From positions 41,044,001 through 41,108,000 of the forward strand of contig CM060731.1 of assembly GCA_030704615.1 (NCBI GenBank): a stretch of DNA of 64,000 bases, in the 5' to 3' direction. The position numbers were made by a program, and so were the translations under genes. Source of the stretch: Takakia lepidozioides (lineage: Eukaryota > Streptophyta > Takakiopsida > Takakiales > Takakiaceae). This document shows positions 11,171-22,536 of the stretch, one piece after another. Each line of letters starts with the position of its first letter. Positions within the stretch are counted from its first letter, which is position 1. A model generated the notes under the pieces. It ran no database searches and was not told where the DNA came from. It was given only the letters and a program-made list of their open reading frames with translations.

Positions 11171-12440
11171 AACTAGGCACCACAACCGAAGTCTAAGTGT
11201 GCCCTGGATTTAAAGAAGCTGAGCTTGTGGTGACGCCAGTTGACCTCTGGGTCAACATACTCCACAGAGGACTTGCCAGGACAAGCGCAGGTTTGTATTC
11301 CACGAGGTGGTCTAGGCAAACGTGCGGGTGCAGAGGACACCGTTCTTGCCCAAGGAGTTGTCCAAAGCCGAAAAACATTGCCTTCTTTGCCTTTCTCCAC
11401 ATCGAGACACCGTTGAAAGCAAAGAATGCCAAGCCTTACCATATTAGTACGCCCCTCAGTCATCATATCCGAGTGAATTCTGTAGAGAATCATTCTAATA
11501 ATGGGGGCCTCGCTAAAAGCACATCTTGATTTCCAAGAAATATTTTGAGCTAGCACTGCTCCCAACGCCTCCCCTAAAGCATCATTGTGTACATGAAATG
11601 CCACATGCCAATGTGGATTAATCAATACTGGTGTAGTTGTTACTGCAGCGCTAGAGCTTCAAATGCCTGCTAACACCTAGGTGTCTAATCAAAGATAGCA
11701 TCTTTCTTCAGTAGTTCTTTCTTCAGTAGTTTACTCATATGTGCTGCTAACTGTGCATAACCCCTGATAAACCTTCTGTAATAGCTTGCGTGCCCAAGGA
11801 ATCTTTTGCCCTTGGCATTAATTGGTGTTGGTGCCGCTCTTATAGCTTCTGTCTTCTTGGTATCTACAAGCAGTCCCTTCTAACATACAATATGCCCCAG
11901 AAGTACTCCTGAGCTCATACAAGAAGTGCACGTTTTTCTGGATTCAATCCAAGGCCCCTCATCCTGCACCTTGCCAAGCAAAGCTCCAACTTCTGCAAAT
12001 GCTCATTTAGGCTTAGAGCTGTAGACACTGAAATCATCTAGAAATACTTGCATAAAATCATCCAAGCATTCTTGGAATGACTCACTGATTGCTCTCTGAA
12101 ATGTGGCTCGAGCATTACAAAGTCCAAATGGCATGACCCTATAAGCATATGCTCCTCAATATGTGATAAAAGCAATTTTGCTTTGATCTTCTTCTGCCAC
12201 TTGCACCTAATTGTAACCACTAAGCCATCCATGAATGAATACATTTCATGGCCTACTACAGTATGCAGTACTGCCTTTGTGAACGACAATGGAAAAGGAT
12301 CCTTCTTGGTGCATGCATTCAACCTTTTATAAATGACACAAACTCTCAGTTCCAGGCGCATCCCTGGGTCAGATTTCAGAGGACACCATACAGTGTTGGG
12401 AATATGTTGGAAGAGCTCAAGGCTGTTGAAGAAGAACACA
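11170..12440 (-). pseudogene. Ty3/gypsy reverse transcriptase-RNase H fragment, decayed
   Basis: Read on the minus strand, 12439 down to about 12130 gives RT block residues (VIYKRLNACTKKDPFPLSF, then EMYSFMDG). A shifted frame from about 12150 gives VMPFGLCNARATFQRAI and VFLDDFSVYSS, the active-site block. About 11830-11690 gives FLGHASYYRRFIRGYAQLA, and 11625-11500 gives an RNase H start (FHVHNDALGEALGAVLAQN). The order RT then RNase H and the FLDDFSVY form are typical of Ty3/gypsy elements of the Athila/Tat kind. Several frameshifts and stops show it is dead. No LTRs were found, so it is an internal relic. Confidence 0.75.
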
Positions 12441-12679
12441 GAGATGAGGTGAGCTCAAAAATATCAACAGAGTGGTGAAGGAAGTCGATGAGCAGCTGAA
12501 GAAATTAGTCGAAGAACGCGTGATGCAAATTGACGGACGCATCAAGGAACTGAATAGACTGGCGATGGAAGTGAAGGCATTGCTCTTGTTATTGAAGCAG
12601 CAGCGTTCACTTGCAGCAGAGAAGGAAATGAGGGGAGCACCAGTTGGGTTGTTGCTTCAGATATATTTTATAGAGTGAA

Positions 12680-13252
12680 GCAATAAATTACTCGCTCAAC
12701 ATATTATTTTTTTCCTCTTAAAAAGTGACAATTCACTCAGTCATCCCAGGTTAAAATTTCGCCCATCCCCATCTATGCTTTTCGGATACTGCACTCACAG
12801 CAGCGCAAGAAATTGTTATGGCAAAGGAAGTCTATCCAACTCAATGAATTACACTAGAAGGGGTTTACAAAGGAAAGGGTAGCCATACAATGGGTTCTTA
12901 TGTCAAACCCATTCTTGGATGATGTCAAGAATGGGAATGGGTTCACATGCGAAATTACCCTTAGTGAATTTGGCGTCCCTTAGCAAGATGCTCTAGTTGA
13001 TAGTGTATGCAGTAGACAACTAATTGCTTGTCTTTTTTGCGATCCTGAAATACAAATCTCTCAATTTGTGGATTCACAAATCGAACCTTGGAAAAAATGC
13101 CTACCTACCATATGCACCAGTGCAAAAACAGAAATGATTAAAAAGGCTTATGATATGTTATTGGAGTGAAAAACATCCCTCTTATCCATATTGAATATCT
13201 TGGGCTTCATCCCCTTCATATATATATATATATATATCTTGCATTGTGTCCC

Positions 13253-13310
<58 letters not shown>

Positions 13311-13870
13311 AATGGGTATCTTCATATTATTTTTAGTTTTTTGAAGAAACCTGAGCGAAAAAAAACAAAACAAGAAAAAAAAAACTGAGCAACGGCTTTA
13401 AGCCCTTGAGGGTGAAAATGAACCCCCTTTTGAGTCTTGAGGCAAACTGGGATATAGCCCCTTAACCCCAAGGCAGACAAACCGTAAGGGATTGAATACC
13501 AGACCCAGTACAGACCAATGCACAACTTGATCGGCAAAGACAAAGTCCCAACATTCATATTCTCTTTTTTTTTTGGTTACTAAGTCACGTCATCTTCATA
13601 GAGAAGATCAGAGTCTTCAGTTGTGGGCTTGGGTTGGAAGCTCCCCCATCATCCCAGCCCATCCAACTTCCAAAATCATCTTTGCATAGTAGCCATCTCT
13701 GATGGTCAAGAGTCTCCCAATTGAGGTGAAACCACACTTGTCAACTTGTATTGATGTGTGACATGTGCTTGTGTTTAACAAGTGGAAGGGATGAGCGAGT
13801 GGCAATCTGGGATTTTGACCATGGACACCGAATAAATAGACTAGTTGATGCCAGTGGAGAGAAGAGACCT
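12680..13870. other. Non-coding stretch with microsatellites
   Basis: No gene seen. AT-repeats at 13219-13237 and 13252-13280 and a GT-repeat at 13281-13307 create spurious open frames. Low-complexity A and T tracts follow. Confidence 0.6.
13219..13307. repeat. Compound (AT)n-(GT)n microsatellite
   Basis: Runs of AT interrupted by CTTGCATTGTGTCCC are followed directly by about 13 GT units. The structure is plain in the sequence. Confidence 0.95.
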
Positions 13871-14347
13871 TTATTCAATCGGTCACATTTTTAATAAAGA
13901 ATAAGCTCTTCATAGGGTACAAGCTTGGAAAAAAGATCTCCAATTCCAACTCCACATGTAATGTATCCGAACGTTCATCCACATGTACAAACGTTCATTT
14001 TTGTCCCTATATTTGCAGCTTTTCGTGTTATGCCCTGGAGCCATGGGCTCGGGCCCGTAATTTCAGATTACAGACAGGTGAGGTTTTTCTCAAAGTCTTA
14101 AATTCAGTTTTCACTCAATTTCAATCAATAAAATGGATTGTCATTGAATAATCGCGAAGCTGGAGCACCTACGAGCTTTACAGATCACTGCACAACCTGG
14201 AGACTGTCGGCGACCATCCTTGCCAACTGTGCAGTTACCCAGATGGGCGATTATGTGTTCTCTTGGTTCAGTATAAGTGTCTCATTCTTTCTGAGTTGTA
14301 TAATCTATGGGCATCACGAGAGACTGACTGTGGCAGACTCACTCAAT

Positions 14348-15370
14348 TCATGAGTGTGCAGGCCAAGCTCTAACCAGATGTAGATCTGGTACTAGGCCAT
14401 GGTATGTCTGCTGTTGGAACCTATGAGGTGCAGTGTCCTCATAAGGTAGAAATTCCTGAGTTGTCTGGTCAATTGAATCATCAAGGTTGTTCCTGGGCCG
14501 GCCGAAATTCTGACGTATATACTCCCGAGAACCTCCTGCATAAGGGCTGATATCCTCCTCAGTTTCTTGGTCATCCAAATCATCAACCTCAAGGTTGTCC
14601 CTCTGATCCTGATACTCCCACCAAGGATTCTCGAAGCGAGGTAGAAATTCCTCAATCGAATCATCAAGGTTGTTCCTGGGCCGGCCGAAATTCTGATGTA
14701 TATACTCCCGAGAACTTCCTGCATAAGGTCTGATATCCTCCTTAGTTTCTTGGTCATCTGAATCATCAACCTCAAGGTTGTCCCTCTGATCCTGATACTC
14801 CCAACGAGGATTCTCCCAGCGAGGTAGTCTGATATCCTCCTCAGTAGAGCTGGTACTAGGCCCTGGTATGTCGGCTGCTGGATCCTCAGGTGCAGTATCC
14901 TCATCGTCCTCATAGTCATCATAATCCACTAACTCACCGAGGTTAAGGCTGTCTACTAGAGCCTGATACTCCTCAGGAGTTAAAATTCTGCCCATATCAT
15001 CCTCATTTGTCAGGTCGTCCGAATCCTGATCTTGCCCCCAATCAACCTCGTCATGTTCAGGCTCGGGCTCGGGCTCGGGCTCAGGGATCCAGGGCCCATC
15101 TGGGCAAGGTGGAATTATAAGTGTTGAGTCAACGTGACTCAACCGCTCTGGCGCTGAGGTTGGGCGCAGATGTTCTCGGCCACGGATTGGATATATTGGA
15201 CTGTTATCTCCAATACCTTGCCTACAAACTGGGCATACTCTTGGGACGTGTGGCATACCACGGAAGCACCACCGATAGATGCACTCCCAGCAAAATAAAT
15301 GGCCGCACGAAGTAACAACTGGATCCCAAGTTGCCTCTTCCATGCAGATTTTGCATTCAAACTGCGCCAT
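14348..15370 (-). CDS. RING-finger protein, putative E3 ubiquitin ligase, with duplicated acidic module
   Basis: Intact 340-residue single-exon frame; I chose the ATG at 15370 because it starts the protein directly before the RING. The C3HC4 ring is complete: Cys6, Cys9, Cys22, His24, Cys27, Cys30, Cys46, Cys49, with DPVVTSCGHLFCWECIYRW, much like the RMA/RNF5/RNF185 group. RING proteins of this kind bring E2-ubiquitin to substrates, so a ligase role is likely. The usual C-terminal membrane anchor of RMA proteins is not seen. Instead an EPEPEPEPE tract and an acidic segment follow, then two near-identical 61-residue modules (each with WEYQDQRDNLEVDD, REYI.QNFGRPRNNLDDSI) encoded by a 183-bp DNA duplication at 14476-14841. 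The modules resemble nothing I know. No intron and no neighbour shares its orientation closely. Confidence 0.75.
   Translation of the reverse strand: MAQFECKICMEEATWDPVVTSCGHLFCWECIYRWCFRGMPHVPRVCPVCRQGIGDNSPIYPIRGREHLRPTSAPERLSHVDSTLIIPPCPDGPWIPEPEPEPEPEHDEVDWGQDQDSDDLTNEDDMGRILTPEEYQALVDSLNLGELVDYDDYEDDEDTAPEDPAADIPGPSTSSTEEDIRLPRWENPRWEYQDQRDNLEVDDSDDQETKEDIRPYAGSSREYIHQNFGRPRNNLDDSIEEFLPRFENPWWEYQDQRDNLEVDDLDDQETEEDISPYAGGSREYIRQNFGRPRNNLDDSIDQTTQEFLPYEDTAPHRFQQQTYHGLVPDLHLVRAWPAHS
14476..14841 (-). repeat. 183-bp in-frame tandem duplication inside the RING gene
   Basis: Blocks starting at 14476 and 14659 (both AATCATCAAGGTTGTTCCTG) repeat over about 183 bases, exactly 61 codons, with few differences. 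The duplication keeps the reading frame. Confidence 0.85.
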
Positions 15371-15605
15371 GGCCCTGGCGTTGTGCAATCCGGAAATAAC
15401 GATCCTAGTGCCCTGCACCAATGCTGTTGACCAGTCATAACAAACTAGGAACGGACATATAAATCAAGAACAACTTTTGAAGAAGGGATGCCCATACACC
15501 AGAAAAGATGAGAGGAGAGAAAGCTAGACCCATCTTGATCAGATAGTCCATTAAAGTTACAAATAAGGACTTATACATGTCAAATTAACAGTTAGATGTT
15601 ACTTG

Positions 15606-16756
15606 TGTTAAATTTATGGAGAGATAGACTTGTAATTGATAATGAAGAAGATGGTACAATAGTGAGCGTGTGCTCACTTTAAGACATGTGAACAGTCATG
15701 ATTATTGATATAACCAATAGGTCTAAATCACGCACATCACAACTCTTTGTCTAAGAGTTGTGTCCCTCAAGATTCACCATATGACATGTTGAATGTTAGA
15801 ATTGACTTCCAACACCCTCCCTCAAGAAAACATTCAAGAGTCTAAATTACGAAAGCCCTGTTTTTGTCCAACAATGCTATTAAAGCATATTCACATCATT
15901 TTAATCTTTGATTAAATGATATGTATAGAGTTGTTGGCGTTGGCCAACGACCTCTAGCATGTGCTCCCTTGGTCGAACTGAGATTTCGTTCACATCAAGG
16001 TGAAATCGTTATTGTGACCAGCTTGTTGTCAATTAGTCAGAGATAGCTTGATTTTCAAACATAAGTTCTTGTTGGAGAAATTACTCATTTGAAGTTCAAA
16101 TGCACCAATACTAAATAGCACTTGATGTTATTGGGATGACACCTTAGATCTCTTCTTTAGGTTGATGCCACATGAAGGTTTTGAAACAAGTTTGTTGGAA
16201 CTCCAAGCATCATTAACAATATAATTGTCATGCTTGAAACACACTTTAAAATGTTTGGCCATTAGACTCAATTGTCTCCCTGACTTCTTTGCATGTTTTT
16301 CACCATGAATATTCGTTCGTGGGCTTCTTTGCCTAGGAATAATGTTCACCACATTTAGGTGCATATTATATTAATGCAAAGTTTCGTTTATGTATAACAT
16401 GTTTTAGATCATAAAGACCTTAGATCTTCTTTGATAGTTGGTTGACTATCATATCTACTAGTATTGTACAATACTAGCATGATAATCTTAATTAGTCGAC
16501 TCTCATTAGATTTCTATGGATCGGTTGAGCACTAGCTCTGATACCATGTTAAATTTACGGAGAGAGAGACTTGTAGTTGATATTGAAGAAGATGTTACAA
16601 TAGTGAGCGTGTGCTCACTTTAAGACATGTGAACAATCATGACTATTAATATAACCAATAGGTCTAAATCACGCACATCACAATTCTTTGTCTAAGAGTT
16701 GTGTCCCTTCAAGATTCACCATATGACATGTTGAATGTTAGAATTGACTTCCAACA
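15606..16756 (-). mobile_element. TRIM-type (non-coding miniature LTR) retroelement
   Basis: Two direct repeats of about 209 bp, 15606-15814 and 16547-16756, are roughly 90-95 percent alike. On the minus strand each begins TGTTGGAAGTCAATTC and ends AATTTAACA, that is TG...CA. Directly next to the right repeat, 16535-16546 is the complement of TGGTATCAGAGC, the initiator-Met tRNA primer binding site. Directly inside the left repeat is the purine tract GAGGGAGGG (complement of 15815-15823). The 732-bp interior has no coding capacity. These are all the hallmarks of a TRIM. The flanking five bases (ACTTG and TGATA) do not match, so no target-site duplication is present. Confidence 0.85.
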
Positions 16757-17444
16757 TGATAGTCAAGCAACTATCAAAGAAGATTTAATTAGGTCTTCAT
16801 GATCTAAAACATATTATATATAAAACCAAACTTTGCATCAATATAGTATATCATAAGCACCTAAATGTGGTGAATATTATTCCTAGGCAAGAAGCCTACT
16901 CACGAAGGAATATTCATGGTGAAAAACATGCAAAAAAGTCATGGAGACAATTGAGTCTAATGGCCATTTCAATCATTTTAAAGTGTCATTCAAGCATGTA
17001 ACAATTTATATTGTTAATAATGCTTGGAGTTCCCACAAACTTGTTTTAGAACCTTCATAGAGTTATGTCACAAGGCATTAACTTAAAGAAGAGATCTAAG
17101 GTCATCCCAATAGTACCACTATTGGTGCATTTGAACTTCAAATAAAACAATTTCTCCAACGAGAACTTCTATTTGAAAATCAGACTATCTGACTAATTGA
17201 TAGCAAGCTGGTCACAACAACGACTTCCACTTGGACGTGAATGAAGTCTCAGTTCGACCAAGGGAGCATCACATGCTAGAGGACGTTGGCCAACGCCAAC
17301 AACTCAATACATCTCAATCAAAAGTAAAATTATGTGAATATGTTTTAATAGCATATGTTGGACAAAAATAGGGCCTTCATAATTTAAACTCTTGAATGTT
17401 TTCATTGAAAGAGGGTGTTGGAAGTCAATTCTAACATTCAACAT
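16757..17444 (+). mobile_element. Partial TRIM copy in inverted orientation
   Basis: From 16757 the sequence is the reverse complement of the interior of the neighbouring TRIM (15815 to about 16460), for example AATGTGGTGAATATTATTCC against its complement near 16340. It ends with the purine tract and 29 bases of LTR (17416-17444, TGTTGGAAGTCAATTC...). The PBS and both complete LTRs are missing. With the neighbour it makes an imperfect palindrome of about 650-bp arms around one LTR. Confidence 0.8.
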
Positions 17445-17589
17445 AGATTACAAATAACGTTGGGCACACCCAACAAGGTAGCAAGATTTGAATACTATGC
17501 CCTTGTCGCATTCTATGAGAACACATCATGTACACTTGTATTGTTAAACACTTCCCGCCCATCCTTCATGCTCCACATTTGCCAGAGAT

Positions 17590-17848
17590 GTTGACAAGGA
17601 TATTCTCCAAACTTAAGCATGATGAAATTCGAGCTTTGACAATGTCAACACATACTTGTTTGTCCTCCTCCACTCCTAGGCTGGCATAGGCACTAAGAAC
17701 ACAAATAAAGGTGACCATGTTTGGTGTCACTCCTCCATGTTGCATTTGCTTGTAGATATTGAAAGCCTGTGTATCACACCCATGCTGAGCATATCCTCCA
17801 ATCTTAATATTCCATGATATTTCCTACAAGGAATATATAGAGCGTGGT
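17590..17848 (-). pseudogene. PPR protein fragment (PLS type), cut by the CACTA end
   Basis: On the minus strand, from about 17830 to 17620, frames read pieces typical of plant PLS-class pentatricopeptide proteins: EISWNIKIGGYAQHG, then VTPNMVTFICVLSAYASLG and a KQVCVDIVKA tail. PPR proteins bind organellar RNA for editing, splicing and stability. Frameshifts are needed to connect the pieces, so it is a pseudogene or gene remnant. Its 5' part would lie beyond the CACTA terminus at 17849, and I did not find it. Confidence 0.65.
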
Positions 17849-20800
17849 CACTACAGCAAATGGGGGGGGGGTTTGCGACGCCAGCCGTGCCCCCACGCCC
17901 TGCGCGGCGCCGAGCGTGCGACGCCAACCCTGCGGAGCCTTTTTGTGAAGCCGGGCCGTCACAACCAAACCCCGCGGGTCGCCACCTGGCATCGGGGCCA
18001 GGCGGCGACGCCTGGCCGTCGCACGGGTGGATGAAGGGCAGAAGACAGCCCTTCCGTGCGACGCCCACGCATCGCCCCCCAGCGAAGGTAGAAGGCAGCC
18101 CTTTCTGGCGACAACTGGCCGTCGCCAGCGGAAAAAGATAGCCCTTTTTTGCCTTTTCTTTCATCGCAGCCCTTATTTGCGACGCTCGGCCGTCGCATGG
18201 TGGCATGAATAGCAAAAGGCCTTGGCATCGCAAACAGCCCGGCTGCCCTATTCTTACCAAAAAAAAAAAAAAAAGGTCGCAGTATGTGATTTTTATATGT
18301 CCAGTGAGCTCAATGATGATGCACTAATTAGGTTTTGGCTAATGAGTTGCAAGTACGAAATCCCCTTTACCATAGACCAGCTCGAATCTAGTTTGAATTC
18401 GAGCCGCGCACAATGTGGCATGCTCACTCAAATCGATGCCTGTAGTACATATCACTTAGTGCAAATTTTGTTCCAAAAACTCTGGATACTACCACATGTG
18501 TAGCGTTAATTTCATGTAGGAACTCATCAGACGAGGATTCAGACGCACAGTGTGTCAGAGCTCATCAATCTTGCATCCGAATTGCGTCAGAGATCAGAAG
18601 TTTAATGTAAAGTCTTAAAGCAATAATAAACATGAAATTAGTACACTCACCTGATACAATGGCAGCCAACATGATATGGCTTTTTTAATTGAAAGATACG
18701 GAGGGATGTTGTAATTCACCATGGTCACCGGCCAAGTGGAATGACTACATGACTGGACAGAGAATGGGTTGACCCCATCCGAGGAGAAGCCGAGGTGGAC
18801 ATGTCGTGGGTCCTCTAAGAGAAAAGGCCACATCTCTTCAATATGCCTCCATGCTTGTGAATCTTGTGGCCCACACACCTTTCCCGAGGGGCTCCGATGC
18901 GAGGTGTGCCATCTCATGAGTCTGGTTAATTCGGGGCTTGTCGTCGCCGTTTGTGACCCCCGGCTTCATAAATCCAAAAAAATGCGTCACAGTTCGCGAC
19001 GCGTGGGGGTCGCAGGTAGCGATGGCAGGGCTTTCTAGGTTTAAGTTTAGGGCCTTTGGGGGTTCTTTGTTTTTTTTGTTTTTTTTTTCATATGATACTG
19101 GGGTAAGGTGTTTGTTTTTCTTTATGGTTTAGTTTGTTGTTGTGGATCTTCTTGTAGATTGTGACATTCATTTTGATATTCTCTTGATACCACATCTGTA
19201 TGTGTTGCTCCAACATATTCATTGCCTCTGCCTTTTTTTTTTTGAAAGACTACCAGCCACAACCATATTTGATCAAACATAGAAATAAGCTACAATATGC
19301 ATGTACATGTACAATCAATCGAATGGATGGGTATAGTTTGGTACGAGAATTGTTATGTAGCTTTGATTTTGTGTCTAATCAACTTGAACATCATCATCCG
19401 GAGCTTCTTCATCCTCATCAAGCTGCAAGTTTTCTTGGTCATCGGATCATCGTCATAAATGGCCCGGTCCTCAAAAGGCACCTCCAAATCATCCTCCACC
19501 TCGTTGTCAATGGTCGTGTCTTCATCTCCTTCTCCAACATCCGTATCTTCTGGAACTTCATCATATAGGGTCCGGGATGCATTGTCCGGGGCGTCATCAT
19601 CATCTTCTACCCCCTCTACCCAACCTCCATCATCAGCATCATTATGACCAGTCTCTCCGTCCACCCCTCCTCTTCCTTCCACATCCGAGGGGCTTCCTCA
19701 TCCACCCTTGTCATGTACTCCGTGCAATAGAACATAACTTCTTGTAACGTATACCCCTCCACCATGCTACCCTCCGGGTGCGTCATTTGTCTTACAAATC
19801 CTTTCAAAGTCTTCATATAACGCTCAATGAAGTACATCCACCGAGAATGAACGGGGCCGACAATCGAAGCCTCTTCCACTAAGTGCACTACCAAGTGCAC
19901 TTGGATGTCAAAGAAGGAGAGAGAAAGGTGCATCTCCAACATACACATTACCTCCGCCGTCTCCTTCTTCATGCGTGGAAAATCCACTTCCTCCAACTCT
20001 TTGGTGCAAATCCACCGGAACAAGCCTCCCAATCTATAGATTGTCTCACGATCCTCGGGAGTCAATGTCCTACGTACTGCAATGGGCAAGATGTCTTGCA
20101 ATAGATTGTGGTAGTCATGAGACTTCAAACCATGGACCCGTCTTCTTCGCTGACCTTCGTACGGAGGGATGACCCATAACCAGCTGGTGTTTGGACAGCA
20201 CTTATGGTGGCTATCATTTTCTTGTATTCCTCCTTTGTCCATTGCCAAGGTGCGCGCCTATATTTCCACCGTACAACACCCTTTGGGTCCACACCATTTT
20301 GTTCGGCCCATAGATGGCGCATGCGACCCTGCTCCTCAAGTTCTTTTCTAACACCGAAAGAATCTCCTTTGCAGCCACTCCCTTCTTTGCCAGCGTGCCA
20401 TGAAGAACCCGAAAAAGAGACGAGCAGACATTCTTCTCAATATGCATGGGATCTAGAAGATAGGTCCTACATATATCCCCACCCACAAATACTTATATAA
20501 ATTTTTTTACGTGGAAGTGACAATGCAACGCATACCAAATGTGCAATATCACATGCATGCATAGGGATTTGACAGTGTTTTTATGGAATATGTACAACCC
20601 AATATGGCAATTCATAGAAGATTGAAAATCGTTTCATGCCGGGCAAGTCCACTTCACCGTCCGTGCCCGCAAGAGCCTCCTTCAATCGGTCCTCCCAAAA
20701 CTGCCCGGACGGTGTCATAGGGGGGGGGGACGTACTTCCTCTTTGCCATCAAACAAGTGTTTCTCTCTTCTTCTCCATCGATGGCTCAAATTTGCGGTAG

Positions 20801-20850
20801 TTGGGATACACCATCTTGTGAAGATGGCAGGAACTATGTGCATCAAGATC
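17849..20850 (-). mobile_element. CACTA (En/Spm) DNA transposon, one end identified
   Basis: The terminus CACTACAGCAAA starts at 17849, after GGT which may be the 3-bp target duplication. It is followed to about 18240 by GC-rich subterminal repeats around GCGACGCC and GGCCGTCGC in both orientations, with more at 18945-19015. This is the architecture of a CACTA element end. A TNP2-like transposase lies inside on the minus strand. I could not find the matching inverted terminus (TTTGCTGTAGTG) to the right by eye, so the right limit is only the end of the recognisable transposase. Confidence 0.75.
19380..20840 (-). pseudogene. TNP2-like CACTA transposase, frameshifted
   Basis: Pieces in three minus-strand frames follow the order of plant TNP2 proteins. 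They are YPNYRKFEPS near 20800, LLDPMHIEKNVCSSLFRVLHG at 20455-20395, RAPWQWTKEEYKKMI near 20240, then LKSHDYHNLLQDILPIAVR, LEMHLSLSFFDIQVHLVVHL and GPVHSRWMYFIERYMKTLKG at 20150-19800, ending in a long acidic tail to 19380. The last blocks are the DUF4218 region that follows the catalytic domain. At least two frameshifts separate the blocks, so the transposase is not functional as it stands. The upstream DDE-containing half is missing or beyond recognition. Confidence 0.75.
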
Positions 20851-21822
20851 ATCGCCACAATGCAAGCAACTTTATTTTAACTAATTCTGGACTTTTGTTT
20901 GGTCCAGAAATAATACAAGATATATGAATAATTATAATATATAATAGAAATAAAGAGATATATCTATAATTATTTGACTATTTGTACACTATATAAAAAC
21001 AAATTATATAATCCTCCACACATTCTATGCAAAAATACAAGTATGTATTATGGTCTTAGATGAACATCCACTGCCAAGTTGATGTTCATTAAAATGAATG
21101 GGAGGATGCAATGAATCAAACAATGATGAGAGCTCCGATATCCAAAATTACATACACAAACAAACATAGAACAATGGCAGAACCAAATATGAAACAATGA
21201 TGGCATGTGATGAAGAGGACAATATGGGAAAACGAGTCTGTCAGGACCTGATTGATGATATGAAACATTCATATTTTATTTGAAACTATATCATTCAAGG
21301 CGATGGACCAACAGAAAAATGAATGTCAATTGTCCATCCATTCATGGACTTAATGCCATATAAGCCATAGATTCTGAAGCCATAGAACCCTTATGGCTTA
21401 TACTAACTCATTAATAATACTGAGCCTCCTCCCAAACGGCTCGCAGTCAAGGCATGTGTCCGAAGACGCCTCTGGTTACCACGGCCACTTGCAACAATCT
21501 CCGCACCAGAGGACATGAAGATACTTTCAGGAAGGTGAAACCGGCTGACATTGTCATCTGAAATGTTACTGCCAACTCTACTTGATGCCCTTGAAGCCTC
21601 CTGGCACGCCCGCCATTCTTCCCAATCACGTAGCTCTTGTTCATCTTTTAGAATTCGTTCCTTGAATGTAATTGGGGACAAGCGATTGAAATGATAAATG
21701 TTAGACCCAAAGTGGAAGTTTTGCATATGGATTTTTTGAGGTAAGAGTGCAAATGCAAATGCAAAAGAATTGGAAAATCAAATCCTGAACAAACAACAGA
21801 ACAGTGGGATCTACGTGCCTAC

Positions 21823-22536
21823 CAAGGTAATCAAGTTCTTTTTGTTGTGGGATCCAAACACGAGGATCAAGATATCTTCCATACCAGGCCCAGCAGACAT
21901 GGTCTCGACCAATAGGCTTATGAGAACATTTTGCTCGATTCTCGCTAATGTAATCAACGATTGTTGAAGCTCCAGCCATCTCCGATATAAAAGGCCACAC
22001 TGCTTTTGTCATATCATCCCGGTCATGCAAGCCGTTTGGTGAAGGCTTGAATGAGAAATGGAAGAATCCAGTATTTTGTGGGTTTTGCAGGCCCTTTGAT
22101 GGCTCATCATCTACAAGAAATATTTGCCCCTGCGTAGCAAACGGTCTACCAGGGTACCTAACAATAACATTTCGAATATCCTTCACAAGATATTTCATCT
22201 CGGGCCTGATATAACCGGTGGTATCCTTACAATCCTCAGCAGACCATATGAAGCAAAACTTCTTCGCTATTTTCGTGGGGACGAAGCTCTCCAATATCCT
22301 ACAAAGAACACCTCTATCAGCACATGACCAAATGGCCACGTGAAAATGCTTCAATGCAAGGTCTAGAAACTCCAAGACTCCAGGACGAGGCACCACAAAT
22401 GGTCTGTCAGGAACTTGAAGTGTCACAATTCTGAAACGAAATTTCTCCTTAAATAGTTCACCGCCGGTTGGGGGTGGCCGATAACAGAGGAGTCCGTTGA
22501 CACTCAAAATTAACAACATCCGTTTCCTCTTCCCCG
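21823..22536 (-). CDS. FCP1/NIF-like phosphatase exon with altered catalytic motif
   Basis: A minus-strand exon, bounded by AG at 22537 and a GTAGGC donor at 21822, encodes a FCP1-homology (NLI-interacting factor, HAD superfamily) domain. It starts KRMLLILSVNGLLCYRPPP, continues RPGVLEFLDLALKHFHVAIW, KFCFIWSAEDC, then FLVDDEPSKGLQNPQNTG and ends at QQKELDYLG. In active members the first strand ends in DxDx(T/V), or DLNG in a plant branch; here the first Asp is Ser (LSVNG), so the phosphoenzyme nucleophile appears lost. The later DD pair is present. Other exons must exist on one or both sides; a candidate 3' exon lies at 21403-21720. It sits upstream, in the same strand sense, of the CACTA transposase, so it could be a host gene or a captured fragment. 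Confidence 0.6.

Noticed and set aside
13182..13388. Open frames of IYIYIY and VCVCVC residues on both strands
   Set aside because: They are translations of the AT and GT microsatellite.
14392..14922. A 176-codon minus-strand frame overlapping the RING gene
   Set aside because: It is an out-of-frame shadow created by the 183-bp repeats; codons make no recognisable protein and the RING frame covers it.
16535..16546. Possible tRNA gene near the tRNA-Met-like sequence
   Set aside because: Only the 12-base primer binding site complement is present; no cloverleaf can be formed around it.
17860..18260. GC-rich overlapping frames on both strands
   Set aside because: They arise from the CACTA subterminal GCGACG/CGTCGC repeats.
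19616..19682. Acidic plus/minus frames at 19353-19682 as a separate gene
   Set aside because: They are best explained as the acidic C-terminal tail of the TNP2-like transposase after a frameshift.
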